A DNA stretch of 64,000 nt from Athripsodes cinereus. Lineage: Eukaryota; Arthropoda; Insecta; Trichoptera; Leptoceridae. The stretch lies in the NCBI GenBank assembly GCA_947579605.1, contig OX388314.1:26174000-26237999 (forward strand). The letters run 5' to 3'. Below are positions 35,596 through 47,545 of this stretch, piece by piece; position 1 is the stretch's first letter; every line of letters starts with the position of its first letter. Under the pieces are notes generated by a model. The model did no database searches. It saw nothing but the letters and a program-made list of their open reading frames with translations, and was not told the DNA's origin. A program made the translations under genes and the position numbers.

Positions 35596-36006
35596 TACAT
35601 CAGGCTACTATAATCATATTAGAAATTGTTCAATTAAAATTATTTTTAATATTTTTTCCTTACTCAAACTTGAAGAAATTTAATTAAGCAAAAAATATGA
35701 TTAAGTTACTACAGAAAATTTTCATGCAGATTACAGGCTTTTCCAGAAAGATATTATACATATATTTAAATATGAGCATTTTTCTAAAGCAGCCTCGGAA
35801 CTATATTTATTTCATCATTTATACAGCCTGATTGTCTAAAAATACCTTTGCTAGTCATGATGCAATATTAAAAAATGGTAAAATCATGCGAAAAATTTGA
35901 GTTCCCCACCTAGAGCCCTCCTAACAAATCAAAATTCAAATTAATACTTCTATTAAAAAAAAAATAACTATGTACGAGGATATTGTTATATCAATTTAAA
36001 AAAACA

Positions 36007-36107
36007 CTGTTGCGACTTCGGTGTACCTACCTATACCATTGACGAGCTTTTCTTGAAAAATGTTTTGAAACTGTTAAATAGTTAGTGCCTCTAAAATAAG
36101 CGAAACT
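36007..36107 (+). repeat. Dispersed repeat with ATTGACGAGCTTTT core
   Basis: Shares CCATTGACGAGCTTTTC, TTAGTGCCTCTAAAATAAG and neighbouring text with 43495-43665. No coding. Confidence 0.55.
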
Positions 36108-36109
36108 TC

Positions 36110-38290
36110 TATATTTGTTAAAAAAAATTTGAACATAGATATTTCGGACACAATTTTGGTATTTCAAACTCATACATAATGATAATTTAATTAATCTCAA
36201 AATTGTATGTTTTTATTATTGACTTTCATTAAATTCTTTTTTCTATACTTACAATTTTATTTCTTGACTCAAAAACCACAAGTCTCTTTTTTTTTTAACT
36301 ATTTATTATTAGTATAAAAGACTCATTTTACAATTTCTCATTGTTTGACTAATAATTTCAATTACAATTAATTTTTTTTTTGTACCTATAAATTAATTTT
36401 TTCAGGAATACTTATATAATTTTTCTTCATCAATTTATGTGCAAGCTGTATTTTTGTCATCGTCTGTCAAATTGTTATTGTTGTTTTTATTTTATTTTTA
36501 CTTAACATGTAAAAAGCTCTGCCGTGTTAAAGTGTAAACAAATGAATAAACAATCTCGACACTGTATATTGTCCAAGTATTATTGTTTGTTTACAATGTT
36601 AAAATATGATGATGTGCAAAAAGAATAAATAAATTAAATTTGGAGATTCCATCAACAGCCTTTGTCTTTATTCATTTAGTTTCCTGTTTCATTCAATAAG
36701 AATATGATCATCTTTTTATATTACGTTGTACCTACTATTAGAAAAAATAAAATAATTCAGTAGTTCATATACAAAATAAAGGGAGACGCCCCCACGTAAG
36801 CACCTCCCAAATTTCCCAATACGCATGCGAATGACAACCCGCTTATAATATTATTATGTTGACGCAAGCGTAGTGAACTCTCGTAGACACGTGCATGTGA
36901 ATAGTTAACGGGGTGCACCACATATTAAATTATGTAGTCCGATGAGTGTAGGCACAGAACACTCGTGGGTTTCCATAGTATTAATCATATAATTTTAATC
37001 ATATTTTGATTTTTAAAACCACTCTAGATTAATCATTCCTAATTTCACCAGTGGAAAAATATCGAGTTGAACTACATACCTACTGTACCGATTCAACTTT
37101 CAAAAATTTGTCATGTGATAAGCATGGTACAGAGGAATTGGGAATGTTGCCCGGGTTCAAAGAGTAGGTACTCTTAACCAAGCCTTGAGTTGATTCATAA
37201 GCGTCGAAACTCCGTATCATGCATTCCTAAAAAAGTAATTCACATATGTATGTGTGTCATGTACAACATACCTACCTAGTTAATATCCATTCAAATAGGT
37301 TGACTATCGGTGAGTTGAATTGATTGGAATGATTTATCTAGAGAGATTTTAAAAATCAAAATATGATGAACACCTACACTTTTTTGTAAGTAAATCAAGT
37401 AGGTAAGCGACATGCAATGTTGTCAAAAATTCATAAAATTATAATTATTAGACATATTTTTAATTCCATAACATTAGGTACCTTATTAAAACGTTTCGAT
37501 ACATTTTTATACATCTACTCGTTCACGTGATCGTATGAAAAAGCGTCGTTTTTCTCGTACATACTTATAATAATACTGAAGATAAAAACATCAAAAAGAT
37601 AAGAATTGATAAAACGACTTTCAATTGAAATATTTACTGTCCACAGCTCTCTTTTTGATATTTTTGTCCAAATATTTGATAATTTGAAAAACCAAATATT
37701 CACTTTAAACTCCTATACTAAATTATGAAAGTTGGGAGCAAGTACAAGTTATCAGTATAAAAGCATTACCAATATAAAAAAAATTAGTCCCGACATCGCT
37801 TTACATAAAGTGAAGCTTTGTGAACATCAAGTTCACGACCACATAGAGTTGAACGATTATAACAACAATTCACGAAAAATAATTGACCGAGTAATTTCAT
37901 GCATCTACCACAAGAAAGCTATTTCGTACGTCGTTTATTGTTTGCAACCAAAAATCAATCTATTTTATATCTAACAGCTTCGGCTGGTTCTGAGAAGATT
38001 TATAATTGCAAAAATGCTACATACTATATCACTTTATATCTATGCGTTGTTTAGCCCGAGGTGAGTGAGAGGACGGACCGCAAAATTCAATGGCAACCAA
38101 CCAACCAACATACCGCAACAGCTTACTTAAATACCATTCAATCGACATTAAAAGAACATGGGAAAATATCGATCGTTGTGTGTCTGAAAACAAAATGCGA
38201 TCGACTTAGAATCACTTGGGTCATACCAAATTGAATGGTTCTTGGCGCGGGTGATAATACGATGATAGCGATAAGAGATGCACTAAGGTA
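36110..38290. other. Uncharacterised AT-rich intron sequence
   Basis: A probable LINE-type tail ends near 36640 (GCAAAAAGAATAAATAAATT). Otherwise nothing recognised. Confidence 0.4.
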
Positions 38291-38299
38291 TTATAATAA

Positions 38300-38800
38300 T
38301 AACGACATGATGATCCGTGACCATCTCAAGGGCGCCGTGGCTTTTCTTGAAAAGCAATGTTTTCAGCTTACTCCTGAATGTTGCAGTGGGATGGTTCTGT
38401 CTTAACTCCGCTGGTAATCTGTTCCAGACAGTTGACCCCGCAACGCTAAAGCTCCTCTCTGCGAATTTGGAAGTGTTTGTCCTGTTGGGTTCTACAAGTT
38501 TGTTGACAGCGGTGAAGCTGATCGCAGTGGTCGCCTCAGAGTGTCATCGACGGGACAGAGCTCAGCGAGGCATAGAGGTGCTGTGCCGATCAAGGCTTTG
38601 TGGACCGTGAGGCACAGTTTGAACTCCACTCTCTCTGGGACTCTCAGCCAGTATAATTCCTTAAACAGTGGTGTGGTGTGACAGCGCTTGTTTTCTCTGT
38701 AAATGGTCCTGGAGGCAGCATTAAAGGCCATCTGGAGTCGATTTAGAAGGATCTGGGGCAGTCCTGTACATATATTGTTGCAGTAGTCTAGACAAGAGAC
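38300..38800 (-). pseudogene. CR1/L2-like LINE, C-terminus of reverse transcriptase ORF
   Basis: Minus-strand translation gives the CR1/L2-type end of the RT protein: LLNRLQMAFNAASRTIYREN, TTPLFKELYWLRVPERVEFK, LCLTVHKALIGTAPLCLAEL, then a region with FAERSFSVAGSTVWNRLPAE. This is the known pattern 'RLQ..QNAAAR.I, HITP.L..LHWLPV..RI.FK'. Frameshifts are present (about 38520), and the catalytic RT core is missing. The shorter relative is at 10885-11085. It lies in the same orientation as the host gene. Confidence 0.8.
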
Positions 38801-39302
38801 GACGAAGTATAATCTATATACATATTATGTAATGCGGACCATGGGTAAATATAATTATATTATAACTGTATACGTTTAGTTACCTTACCTTACCTTACTT
38901 AATGTAACTCAAAAGTAGTTAGTTAGCTGGAGCGGCATTGTTGTAAAACAAAAGGTGTATGGGTTGGCGCCCTCTAATAATATTATTATTATTATTACAG
39001 GTCTGACAGCCCCAGGAGACTAAATAATATTCGGCACCAGTGCCTATCTCGGTATATTATAACAGGTATCTACCTATATTCTGCACTCATATCCAGCTCA
39101 CAGATTATACTGGGAGTCACGCTCACAAATTATTGCGCCACACATTTCACCATGTAGAGCTGTAAAATTAATACAATTTTGAAGTGATCTCGTACGTAAA
39201 ATTTAGGAGTTTTGAATAAAATGTCTATTATGCTTTGATTAATAACGCTACTTTTATTGGGAAAACTTTTCAGGATACACACACGTTATATAATATATAG
39301 TG

Positions 39303-39610
39303 AATTACAGTCCATTGGATTGGTCTACAACGAGTTTGGATTTTCTTCTAGTCTCTTTAATTCTACGTATGTGCCACAGTTCATGTCTTTTCAGTTGGTC
39401 CATATAAGCGTCTCTTTGTCGGCCTCTACCATTTCTGCCTTCGCTCCTACCCTTCGCGATGGTAATAAGCAGTCCTGGATGCCTGATGTTGTGGCCAACC
39501 CAGTTAGCTCGTTGTTGGCTGATTCTTTTAAGGAGTTGGCTTTTCTCGCCTACCCTGATTAACACCTCTTCGTTTTCGACGTATTCCGACCAATGGATCT
39601 TCAGCATAAT
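39303..39610 (-). pseudogene. RTE-type LINE fragment (family C)
   Basis: Minus-strand frame MLKIHWSEYVENEEVLIRVG, RANWVGHNIRHPGLLITIAK, ending VVDQSNGL, with the same end as 23046-23690. 100 codons remain; one indel lies in the ELWHIRRIKE region. Confidence 0.8.
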
Positions 39611-39614
39611 ATGT

Positions 39615-40345
39615 ACGCACGTTATGTACTAACGATTATTTAGAAAAGGTACAAAACGAACTAGGAACTACATAAAATCACGTGTAAAATATATAATACA
39701 GATTAAATAAATTGGATACTGACGTGCTTTATGTAGAAAAGCAGAATGGTGACATCAACCTTATATGTATAAATAATAGTGACATTTTATTCCTGAATGA
39801 ATTTCAATAAAATTCTAGGCACCTACTAGACTTGAAGCATGTGTGATGCATCAGCATCTACGGGTCTACAAACCACCTACCGTACGAACGAAAACGTAAC
39901 GTGAAAATGTGTTTTTGACTCAGGCCTCAGGGCTGATTAAGCACCTACGTGACTATACCGTAAACCGTCATAATGCATCTACTATATCACAACCATATAA
40001 AGAGAACTCTATGAGGTACAGCCATCACATCATATCATAATACCATATCACTTCCATCGGATCACGTCTGGACATCGCATCAGCTCTACCCCGTATCACA
40101 ACATCAAGATGGGTTGTCACGTCACCTACTTAACCCGTAACTACTAACAATAAAGACCTACTTCATGAATCTACATACACTGTTCTCTTTGTCTACCCCA
40201 TTGTAAATACATCCATCTACAATACATGCACGATCTCAGCGGGATAGGCTGTATCGCGTGGATAGATGTACTATATAGGATGTACTATATCGCGTGCATG
40301 CCAGAGAGATAGAAGGGGAGAACACCGCGTGGACTCGCCTCGTAA
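39615..40345. other. Uncharacterised intron sequence
   Basis: No gene or element recognised. A local partial duplication (GTGGATAGATGTACTATATA, then GGATGTACTATATCGCGTG) lies at 40250-40300. Confidence 0.4.
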
Positions 40346-40349
40346 AACG

Positions 40350-41435
40350 TAGGGGAGAGTGGTGTCGAAAGTAACAAAATTGACATTTTGATTTCCAGAC
40401 AAATTATTTACTGGTAAAATTGGATGATTTTTTTTTATATGAATTGTTCCACATATTTAGAAGGCATGTACATAGTAAAAAGAAGACGATAAGTACAAAA
40501 ATATTGTTTTATTTACAAAATTAAAATATCGGAAAACTGTTACATTTGACACCCATATGGTGTCAATTGTAACAACCATGGTGGCACTTGTAACAGTGAA
40601 AAAAAATCAAATGTGAATAAGAAAATTTAAATGATATTCAATTCAATTGAATTTAAAATATTTTAAATAATGCATAATGAATTAAACAAACACAATATAA
40701 AAATATTATTACCTACATACACGGGAATGTGTATTATAAATGGAAATATGTCATTTTTGGATACTTCATAATAAAGTTTCGCTGCTAGTTCACAGTAATT
40801 AGCCAGTTTTTTTCCAAATAATTCGAAAACACTCTGTTATGAGCTCTATAACCAAAAGGTGGAGTGAAATTGCCATTTTTATAGCCTTTGCAAAAAAAAA
40901 TCTTTCCATGCCGTTGCCCTACTCGTTTTTCTTTCCCTAGGCTTGACCATTTAAAACCTAGAATTACAAAATTTGCTTAAAATATTATATGTGTAACAAA
41001 TGATTCTCTCGAAGGTGTCGGTTGTAACATGTTACAATCGACACCATTCGTGGTGTTACAATTGCGACCATGCGTCACATTCACCTAATTTGAGGTTATA
41101 TTTTAGAATATCAAAAAAGACGCAAAAATATACACATATCATATAAAAAGACAGTATTATGTATACTTATGAATATTTACACACTTGTAAACACGTACGA
41201 TTACACTGATATCAATGTATAACTCTTGGATGATTTTTTTACTTCATAATGCTAAATTCAGCAATCGCCCATTGTGTCGATAATGTCAAACTGACCGAAA
41301 AACAAAATGGTTTCCTTGATGAATTTCGATCTCGTCTATCAGATGGCGCTGCTTGTATGAACGAACGATGAATACTTAAAAAATTAAGGCGACTGTAAAA
41401 TCGACACCTGTTACTTTCGACACCACCCTCCCCTA
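40350..41435. mobile_element. Non-autonomous TIR element with eight TGTTACNNTCGACACC-type motifs
   Basis: Termini TAGGGGAGAGTGGTGTCGAA and, inverted at the right, TAGGGGAGGGTGGTGTCGAA. Eight variants of a 16-bp motif in both orientations lie at about 40361, 40539, 40559, 40581, 41014, 41030, 41054 and 41409. 1,086 bp, AT-rich and non-coding. No 8-bp target duplication is visible; a TA duplication is possible but cannot be told from the TIR. Confidence 0.75.
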
Positions 41436-42100
41436 CTATTCAGGTAGGTACCAAGAGATGAATGTAAAGAAATAAAATGACCATAACAAGATGAGGAGAA
41501 GGTAGTATACCTATAGTTATGTAGTTTTATTTGTTTATGCGCCACAACACAACACCCTCACGAGAACAACCGAGTAACTTCCAATAAATTTCTATACAAA
41601 AACATATCCTACACATTTACATTAGGTGCAAACACTACATACTAAAAGATATATCTTGTCATAAAAATGCAATAAGCAAAATGTTAGGACACAAAATGCA
41701 AATTATAGTTTTTCAAACTCTATACTAAAATGATGAAACTTATTTATTCATATGTATCTGTTTTTTGAGCACAATTTAATCATATTAGAGAAAACTGTTG
41801 GAGAAAATAATTAATTTGCAAGTAACTATTGAAATATTTTTTTCTAGGAGAAAATGGAAACCGCTTAAGCAGAATGATGAAGATGGTCTCGATAATAAAA
41901 TTGTAGGGACAAATCAAAGCCTCCCTCACGGGCAGGGTCAGAGTAACAATATTATAGTTAGCACTAGTGGCACTCCCCTTCGTTGGCATCAGTCACGACA
42001 GAGAATGCGGGTATTACCGTTTTATCTTGTACGATGATGGCACAGATAGATCGGCATAGCTCTGCATTGTTGGAATATTTTAAAACTATTGTTAGGATCA

Positions 42101-42543
42101 GTGGCGTAACTACATCATATCTATCCCCCTCTCCCCACAGTAAAAATCTTTACGTTGTAATTTAATTTGGATAAATTACTTTAGTAGTTAGGTACCCAAC
42201 AATATTACTAATATTGTGTGCATTTTAGTTAAATATCTAATAAATTTTGTTTTCAAAAGCGTAGGTAGTTATTACATAATCTTAATGAAATAACAATTTA
42301 ATATTAAAAAGATATTTATTAATAAAATTATTTTTCTCTGAACTTTCCGTTCCGCACGTGTTTTTCTTATGAATGCGTTTAAATTTTAATTATTTTTTTG
42401 AATTCGTACTCGTATATGGTCTTTAGTTGTGTCTAACTTTAATTAATTTTGTTAAAAATGTTAGATTACTTCTGAGCTCGCGGCTTCTCGGACCGGGGGC
42501 CCGTGGCATTTTGCCAGCCCTGCCACCCTACAGTTACGCCACT
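42101..42543. mobile_element. TIR element with AGTGGCGTAACT termini
   Basis: Left AGTGGCGTAACTACATC, right AGTTACGCCACT, with a GC-rich right sub-terminus (CTCGGACCGGGGGCCCGTGG). About 440 bp, non-coding. Such termini are common among animal hAT-like MITEs; no target duplication resolved. Confidence 0.6.
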
Positions 42544-43199
42544 AGATTATACGAACACTGGGCCATGAGACACAACTAGTTGTATACAAGTGTTATACCT
42601 ACGTATACCATACACAATGTAGGCATATACTTACACAGCCTATGTCCAACCAGCATACATATATGGAGAAAGATAGGTACCTACAAACATAACTCCTATA
42701 GCTGTTTCTGCAGCCAGCAATTATCTGGGAACAGTAGAGACCACCGACAGTAGTTGAGGAATGCGGCAGAGGAACGCAACATTTGGCAACTCAACCAGCA
42801 TTCACTGATTTACTACAAATCTTCATTGATGTAAACTTAAAAAACATACATAAATTTATTTCATGTGAACCGAGCATATAATAATTATCGTCAAATTGTT
42901 CAAGTATTAAGTTTTTGGGTCATTCAGAGTAGGTATTTTAAAATAGGTGAAAAGCAAATAAATGCAATAACAAAAAATTAAATATAAAAAACAAGGGTTT
43001 TATCACTTAATAAAATATATTATTTTATTCTTACCCTAATCTGGTTCAATAGTTAGTATGCAACTTCCAAAAATACTAATATCAAATGCTCCTGATTTTA
43101 TGCAATCACCACTACCGTATGCGTATTGCTGCGTTACGCATAAAAACGTTATTGTAATCAAACGTTATTGTATTGTAATAGGAATATTGTGTTATGCCT

Positions 43200-43445
43200 T
43201 TGCTTTGAGTTACAAGGTCCCAGTTCCGATTCCTGGCCAGGGTCAAATGAAGAATGAAGTATTTCAAAATGCTCTGGGTCTGGATGTTACATGTACAATA
43301 TGTATTTAGTGAGTTCTATATGTGAATCGTCACTTTAATGCCCATATTACAAGATTCATATTTTAGTTTGGGACTAGCTTGATCTGTGTGAATTGTCTAT
43401 GCAAGTTATGTTAACTAAGTATTTTTCTTTTTAAATAAAATATTT
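43200..43445 (+). mobile_element. tRNA-derived SINE, second type
   Basis: CAAGGTCCCAGTTCCGATTC then CTGGCCAGGGTCAAATG resembles a decayed B box and T-arm. It is followed by GCTCTGGGTCTGGATGTTAC and TTTGGGACTAGCTTGATCTG, tags of a widespread lepidopteran SINE body, and an A-rich end. Confidence 0.6.
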
Positions 43446-43611
43446 AAACTTGAATTACTATGTACATTTGTTACATTAATTTAAAATACGCTATCGCGAT
43501 TTCAGTGCACTTGCACCATTGACGAGCTTTTCAAGACTTCCACCATATCACTTCGTATTTTAAATTAATGTAACAAATAAACATAGTAATTCAAGTTTAA
43601 ATATTTTATTT
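43433..43611. repeat. Inverted repeat, 58-bp arms
   Basis: Left arm 43433-43490 and right arm 43554-43611 (AATTACTATG..AATTAATGTAAC text) with a few mismatches, loop 63 nt. The left arm overlaps the A-rich end of the SINE; the loop belongs to the ATTGACGAGCTTTT repeat. Confidence 0.75.
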
Positions 43612-43665
43612 AAAAATGTCTAGAAATTGTTACATAGTTAATGCCTCTAAAATAAGTGAAAGTAT
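43495..43665 (+). repeat. Dispersed repeat with ATTGACGAGCTTTT core, interrupted copy
   Basis: Homologous to 36007-36107. The right arm of the inverted repeat (43554-43611) interrupts it before TTAATGCCTCTAAAATAAG. Confidence 0.55.
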
Positions 43666-43859
43666 TTTTCTATTAGCATTTAATTCACAATTTTGTTTTT
43701 TTTTTTTAAATGACCAAAAATACGATTTTGTTACATAAGAACTAAAACTTACGTTCGAAAGTTCAAATGAGGCATTACAGTAAATTATTTGGGTATTTGT
43801 TTAATTATTCACTGCACACTAAGTTGTTTGTTGGAAAATCAAAGATTGTTGAAGACTGA

Positions 43860-44905
43860 AATATGCAGACTGGAAAGTATTCACCAAACTAGACCCATGA
43901 ACAAATACAAAAGGAAATGAAGAGGAGGACGCAAGATCTGCAGAGACGATGAGAGGAAAGAGGTCGACAATAGTATTACAAGATCAGAGTACGAAGAAGA
44001 AAAGAGTGATATTCCGACAGCTCTATAATAAAAAAAGAAACAACAGCTAGGTATGTGATACGGTGGAAGAAAGGCGATAAAGAATTCCGGAATGCCATGC
44101 AAATAGTAAGACATAACCAAAGACATACGAGACTTGCAGCGCGGTACATTTTTTCGGAATTTTCGTGTTCCAACATTAATAATAACAGTAATAATATTAT
44201 GATGTTTCACTCCATATCATTAAGATGATATAATTGTCTCTTTCCTACTAATGCTGAAGTATAGGACATCCTTTATACCTGCCGATAGTGTTGCGTTCCT
44301 ATCATAAAAATTGTCATAAAACAACAATCAATCGATGTCCTTCAAGTATCAGCAATAATAAATTGTCTTACATACTTTCTCAACCAACGTCAGTTTCAAA
44401 CTGGCAGCAAAAATTGATCAGCCAGATGACCGATTTTTTCTTTGAATTACCAATCCAGTATATCTATGGACTTAACCAGCTACGTGATGGATGCTTTATC
44501 ATACCAAAAACTGTTATCTTACATCTACATATATACATATATAAACATGGTCGTTATAACTATCTACTGAATAACTATGCAATACACGCCGCAAATGTGT
44601 TAGCATGTTCGCACCGCCAAGGTAAAGTAAGTGTCCTGTTATCTAACGAACGAAATGAAAAAACTACAAAGAAAGTTTGCGATTTTCGAAAAAATACAAC
44701 GACAGGTAATGTAATACGTTTCGAAATGGAAATATTTAGTTGTGATCTTGAGATCAATATTCAATGTTTGATGTGTTGTTTCGTCACTTCGATCTACCTT
44801 TTACTAAAAATTTCGAAAATGAATTTCCGGTCGCTTTCTTAAAAAAAAAAACACTTTTATGATATCTAATTTTGCTAGTCCTTTCATTACCATGTATAAA
44901 TATCT
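43860..44905. other. Uncharacterised intron sequence
   Basis: 43880-44110 is A/G-rich and could be a very decayed LINE end, but no motif is convincing. The 184-codon open frame at 44288-44842 shows no recognisable domain and biased AT codons. Confidence 0.35.
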
Positions 44906-44913
44906 TTTCGCAT

Positions 44914-45366
44914 ACATCGACGGTCCAGTTCCACACATCGACGGTCCAGTTCCACACATCGACGGTCCAGTTCCACACATCGACGGTCCAGTTCCACACA
45001 TCGACAAGTCGAAATTTTCGATTTTTTATTTATTTAATTGGTAATTCATGAAATCAACTCCACTCTATCAATTTCACAAACAAATAAATTTAAAAAATAC
45101 ACGGTTCCCTTTATATATTAATTATTAAGTTAATGAAAAAAAATAATGTAGGTACCTTTTTTCAATTCCACAAATAAATATTTCGAATTGTTTAACTATT
45201 GAACGGAACAAAGACAACATAACGCCTCAAACAGTGCGATTGTTACATGGTATATTTCACTTCTTGTGTTTTTAAAGCATAATACAAATATTTTAAAATT
45301 ACAAAAATGGCGATATCTCGAATATAAGACATTTCGACATGTTGATTTGTGGAAATGGACCGTCGA
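44914..45366. mobile_element. Large foldback element, copy 3, with 21-bp terminal tandem array
   Basis: Four exact 21-bp units (44914-44997), each ACATCGACGGTCCAGTTCCA plus C, then ACATCGACAAGTCGAAATTT. The body matches the right half of copy 1: GGTAATTCATGAAATCAACT, AACTATTGAACGGAACAAAG, CAGTGCGATTGTTACATGG. The right end is AAGACATTTCGACATGTTGA followed by GGACCGTCGAT. It looks like a half-element (right arm plus centre) closed by the tandem array. Confidence 0.82.
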
Positions 45367-45369
45367 TAT

Positions 45370-46040
45370 ATCTTTAACAAATGCAACGTCCCAACAGAAA
45401 TCATTCTTTTATAAAATTAGTCAAATAAATATAGGTATAATTCGGTTGTCTATGGGATTTATCTCTTAATAATATTATATTAGTATTAGGTACGATTTGG
45501 AAGAAATACGTCATTTATAAAGTTCAGCAAGGAATGTACCAAGGTAACTTTCATAATAAGTAGAAATTTTGATTATGTTTACAGAGATGGAATAGGTGTA
45601 CTCAATTTTACTCATTCATTACGAGGCGCAGTATGCAGCTAACTATTGTAATAAGTATTGCGCTTTGTTTAGGATATATTGTGAAAATTGATTGGTCTTA
45701 GGCTGATAAGAGGTGGTTGCCTCGCTCCCAATAAATATTTCTTATTGCACCTACATGCGACTGTTTGCATAAGGATACCTAATTTTTCGCATAACATAAG
45801 TGGTGGTGATATAAAATAATAGATCCTGCGTACTTAAGTAGTTAGAGAAGATGGCACAGGTGGCGCTGTCCGCGCCGGCAATACTGAGTGACCTGACTAG
45901 CTAGTAGAGGTATTTACCTATGTGTAACGGAGTGTGTGTAGAGTAAATTTATCAATGAAATTCCAGTCAAATGACCGCGCAGTATAAGTAACTAAATACA
46001 CACACGAGCGCAGCCGTAGTATAACAAATATACATAGTGA
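45370..46040. other. Uncharacterised intron sequence
   Basis: No element recognised. AGATGGCACAGGTGGCGCTG at 45850 resembles the AGATGGCG-type string seen also near 41341 and 62236. Confidence 0.4.
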
Positions 46041-46044
46041 GTTA

Positions 46045-46446
46045 AGTACAATCCATTGGATTGGTCCGCAACGTGTTTGTATTTTCTTCTCCATTCCTCC
46101 CTATTTTCACATAGTCTCTTTACTTCTACGTATGTGCCACAGTTCATGTCCTTCTTCAGTTAGTCCATATAAGCGTCTTTGACCGGCCTCTACCATTTCT
46201 GCCTTCGGTCCTACCTTCCGCGATGGTGATAAGCAGTCCTGGGTGCCCGATGTTGTGGCCAATCCAGTTAGCTCGTTGTTGGATGATTATTCTAAGAAGT
46301 TGCTTTTCTTCGCCTACCCTGATTAACACCTCTTCGTTTTCGACGTGTCCCGGCCAATGGACCTTCAGCATGCATCTGTAGCACCACATCTCAAAGGCCG
46401 CCGTCCGACCGCTTTCACTCTTGCTGATGGTCCACGTCTCGGAACC
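46045..46446 (-). pseudogene. RTE-type LINE fragment (family C)
   Basis: Minus-strand text YGSETWTISKSESG, MWCYRCMLKVHWPGHVENEE, RANWIGHNIGHPGLLITIAE, and the standard end at 46045 (ACAATCCATTGGATTGGTCC). Frame broken after GRGRSKTLIWTN. Confidence 0.8.
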
Positions 46447-46489
46447 ATATTATGTATAGTATAACATAGCAATCACTCTATGGCTTCAG

Positions 46490-46702
46490 CAGGGTTACTC
46501 TTGACAAAATCTAAACACGATCTTAATCTAGTCTTGATCTTGATCATACGACGCACGAAGGGACTACGGTCAAAAACACCGCGTTACCGCTACTGCGCGA
46601 TCGTTATGCGTGCATTTTTGGCCAATAGTAACTTCGTGCGTCGTATGATCAAGATCAAGACTAGATTAAGATCGTGTTTAGATTTTGTCAAGAGTAACCC
46701 TG
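46490..46702. mobile_element. Palindromic CAGGGYTACTC MITE, copy C
   Basis: 213 bp, same termini as copies A and B. Left flank CAG (46487-46489), right flank CAA (46703-46705): the expected duplication with one substitution. Confidence 0.83.
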
Positions 46703-47427
46703 CAAAATACATAGAGCTTGCGTAGAATAGGTACATATTACAAACTAGTACATTATATCAATATTTGACCAATGTAGCCTACTGCCTATTTTTGGCATTT
46801 TTCTTGTTATATTTATAAATAAGCTACCACGGGATAAATTACACACCTAGACGATACTTAAATAGAAAAGTATTATTCGGGAGGTGTCGTGATTCTTAAA
46901 TGGGACCTTGTTGTGTTTTTTTTTTCTAAAATCTAATCTACAATGTTTTTATAGCGGTAATACACATGCACATACGTACGCACATTATATAACACTAAAC
47001 TTAATTTTGGATAGTACAATTTCGTCTCACGTGTGGGAATAGTTGGGTAAAGAAAACAGGAAAATGTCTGCGGCAAACTAATCGTCTGTGATAGACTTCT
47101 GAGAAATGCGCTCCACTTCCTCCACCAATCAATCCTCACTCGTGCTTAATGCAGACTATGTAGATAGGTATATTATATATAATTATATGTAGGTAGGTAC
47201 CACAACTGTACAGTGCAGCCGCTCAATATAATAATGTGCCTACCTACATGGTATCCACTGACAGGAAATAGCTCGTGTGCACTGACACATGGACAATACC
47301 TATGCGGATTTTTGCATCAATACTATTATAGGTAATATTCTAATTTAGTTTAATTTTCTTTTCTGGGAACACGGAAAGAAACAGCAAAACACGTCTCGTA
47401 TTCAGAGGTATTGTAAATCAATACGTA

Positions 47428-47545
47428 CAGCAAACTTTTTTTTTAATTTTCTTTTACAAACAAACAGTTATAACATAAATAACAATACACAGACAAATCA
47501 ATTACAAATTAGTAAACCAGCAAAGTTTGCAAATATTGTTTGGAA
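47428..47545 (-). mobile_element. Antisense retroelement tail
   Basis: Related to 31550-31720 (T-run, ACAAACAAACAGTTATAACA, GTAAACCAGCAAAGTTTGC). Confidence 0.5.

Noticed and set aside
40350..41435. hAT assignment from the TAGGG-type terminus
   Set aside because: The 8 bp on each side (GTAAAACG and CTATTCAG) do not match, so hAT could not be supported.
43880..44120. Possible decayed RTE C-terminus (purine-rich)
   Set aside because: No motif survives in any frame well enough to support it.
44288..44842. 184-codon plus frame
   Set aside because: No recognised domain, AT-driven composition, no ATG at the frame start; not supported as a gene.
44784..45044. Frames with repeated GTGPSM or HIDGPVP peptides
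   Set aside because: Translations of the 21-bp tandem units (a multiple of three), not a repeat protein.
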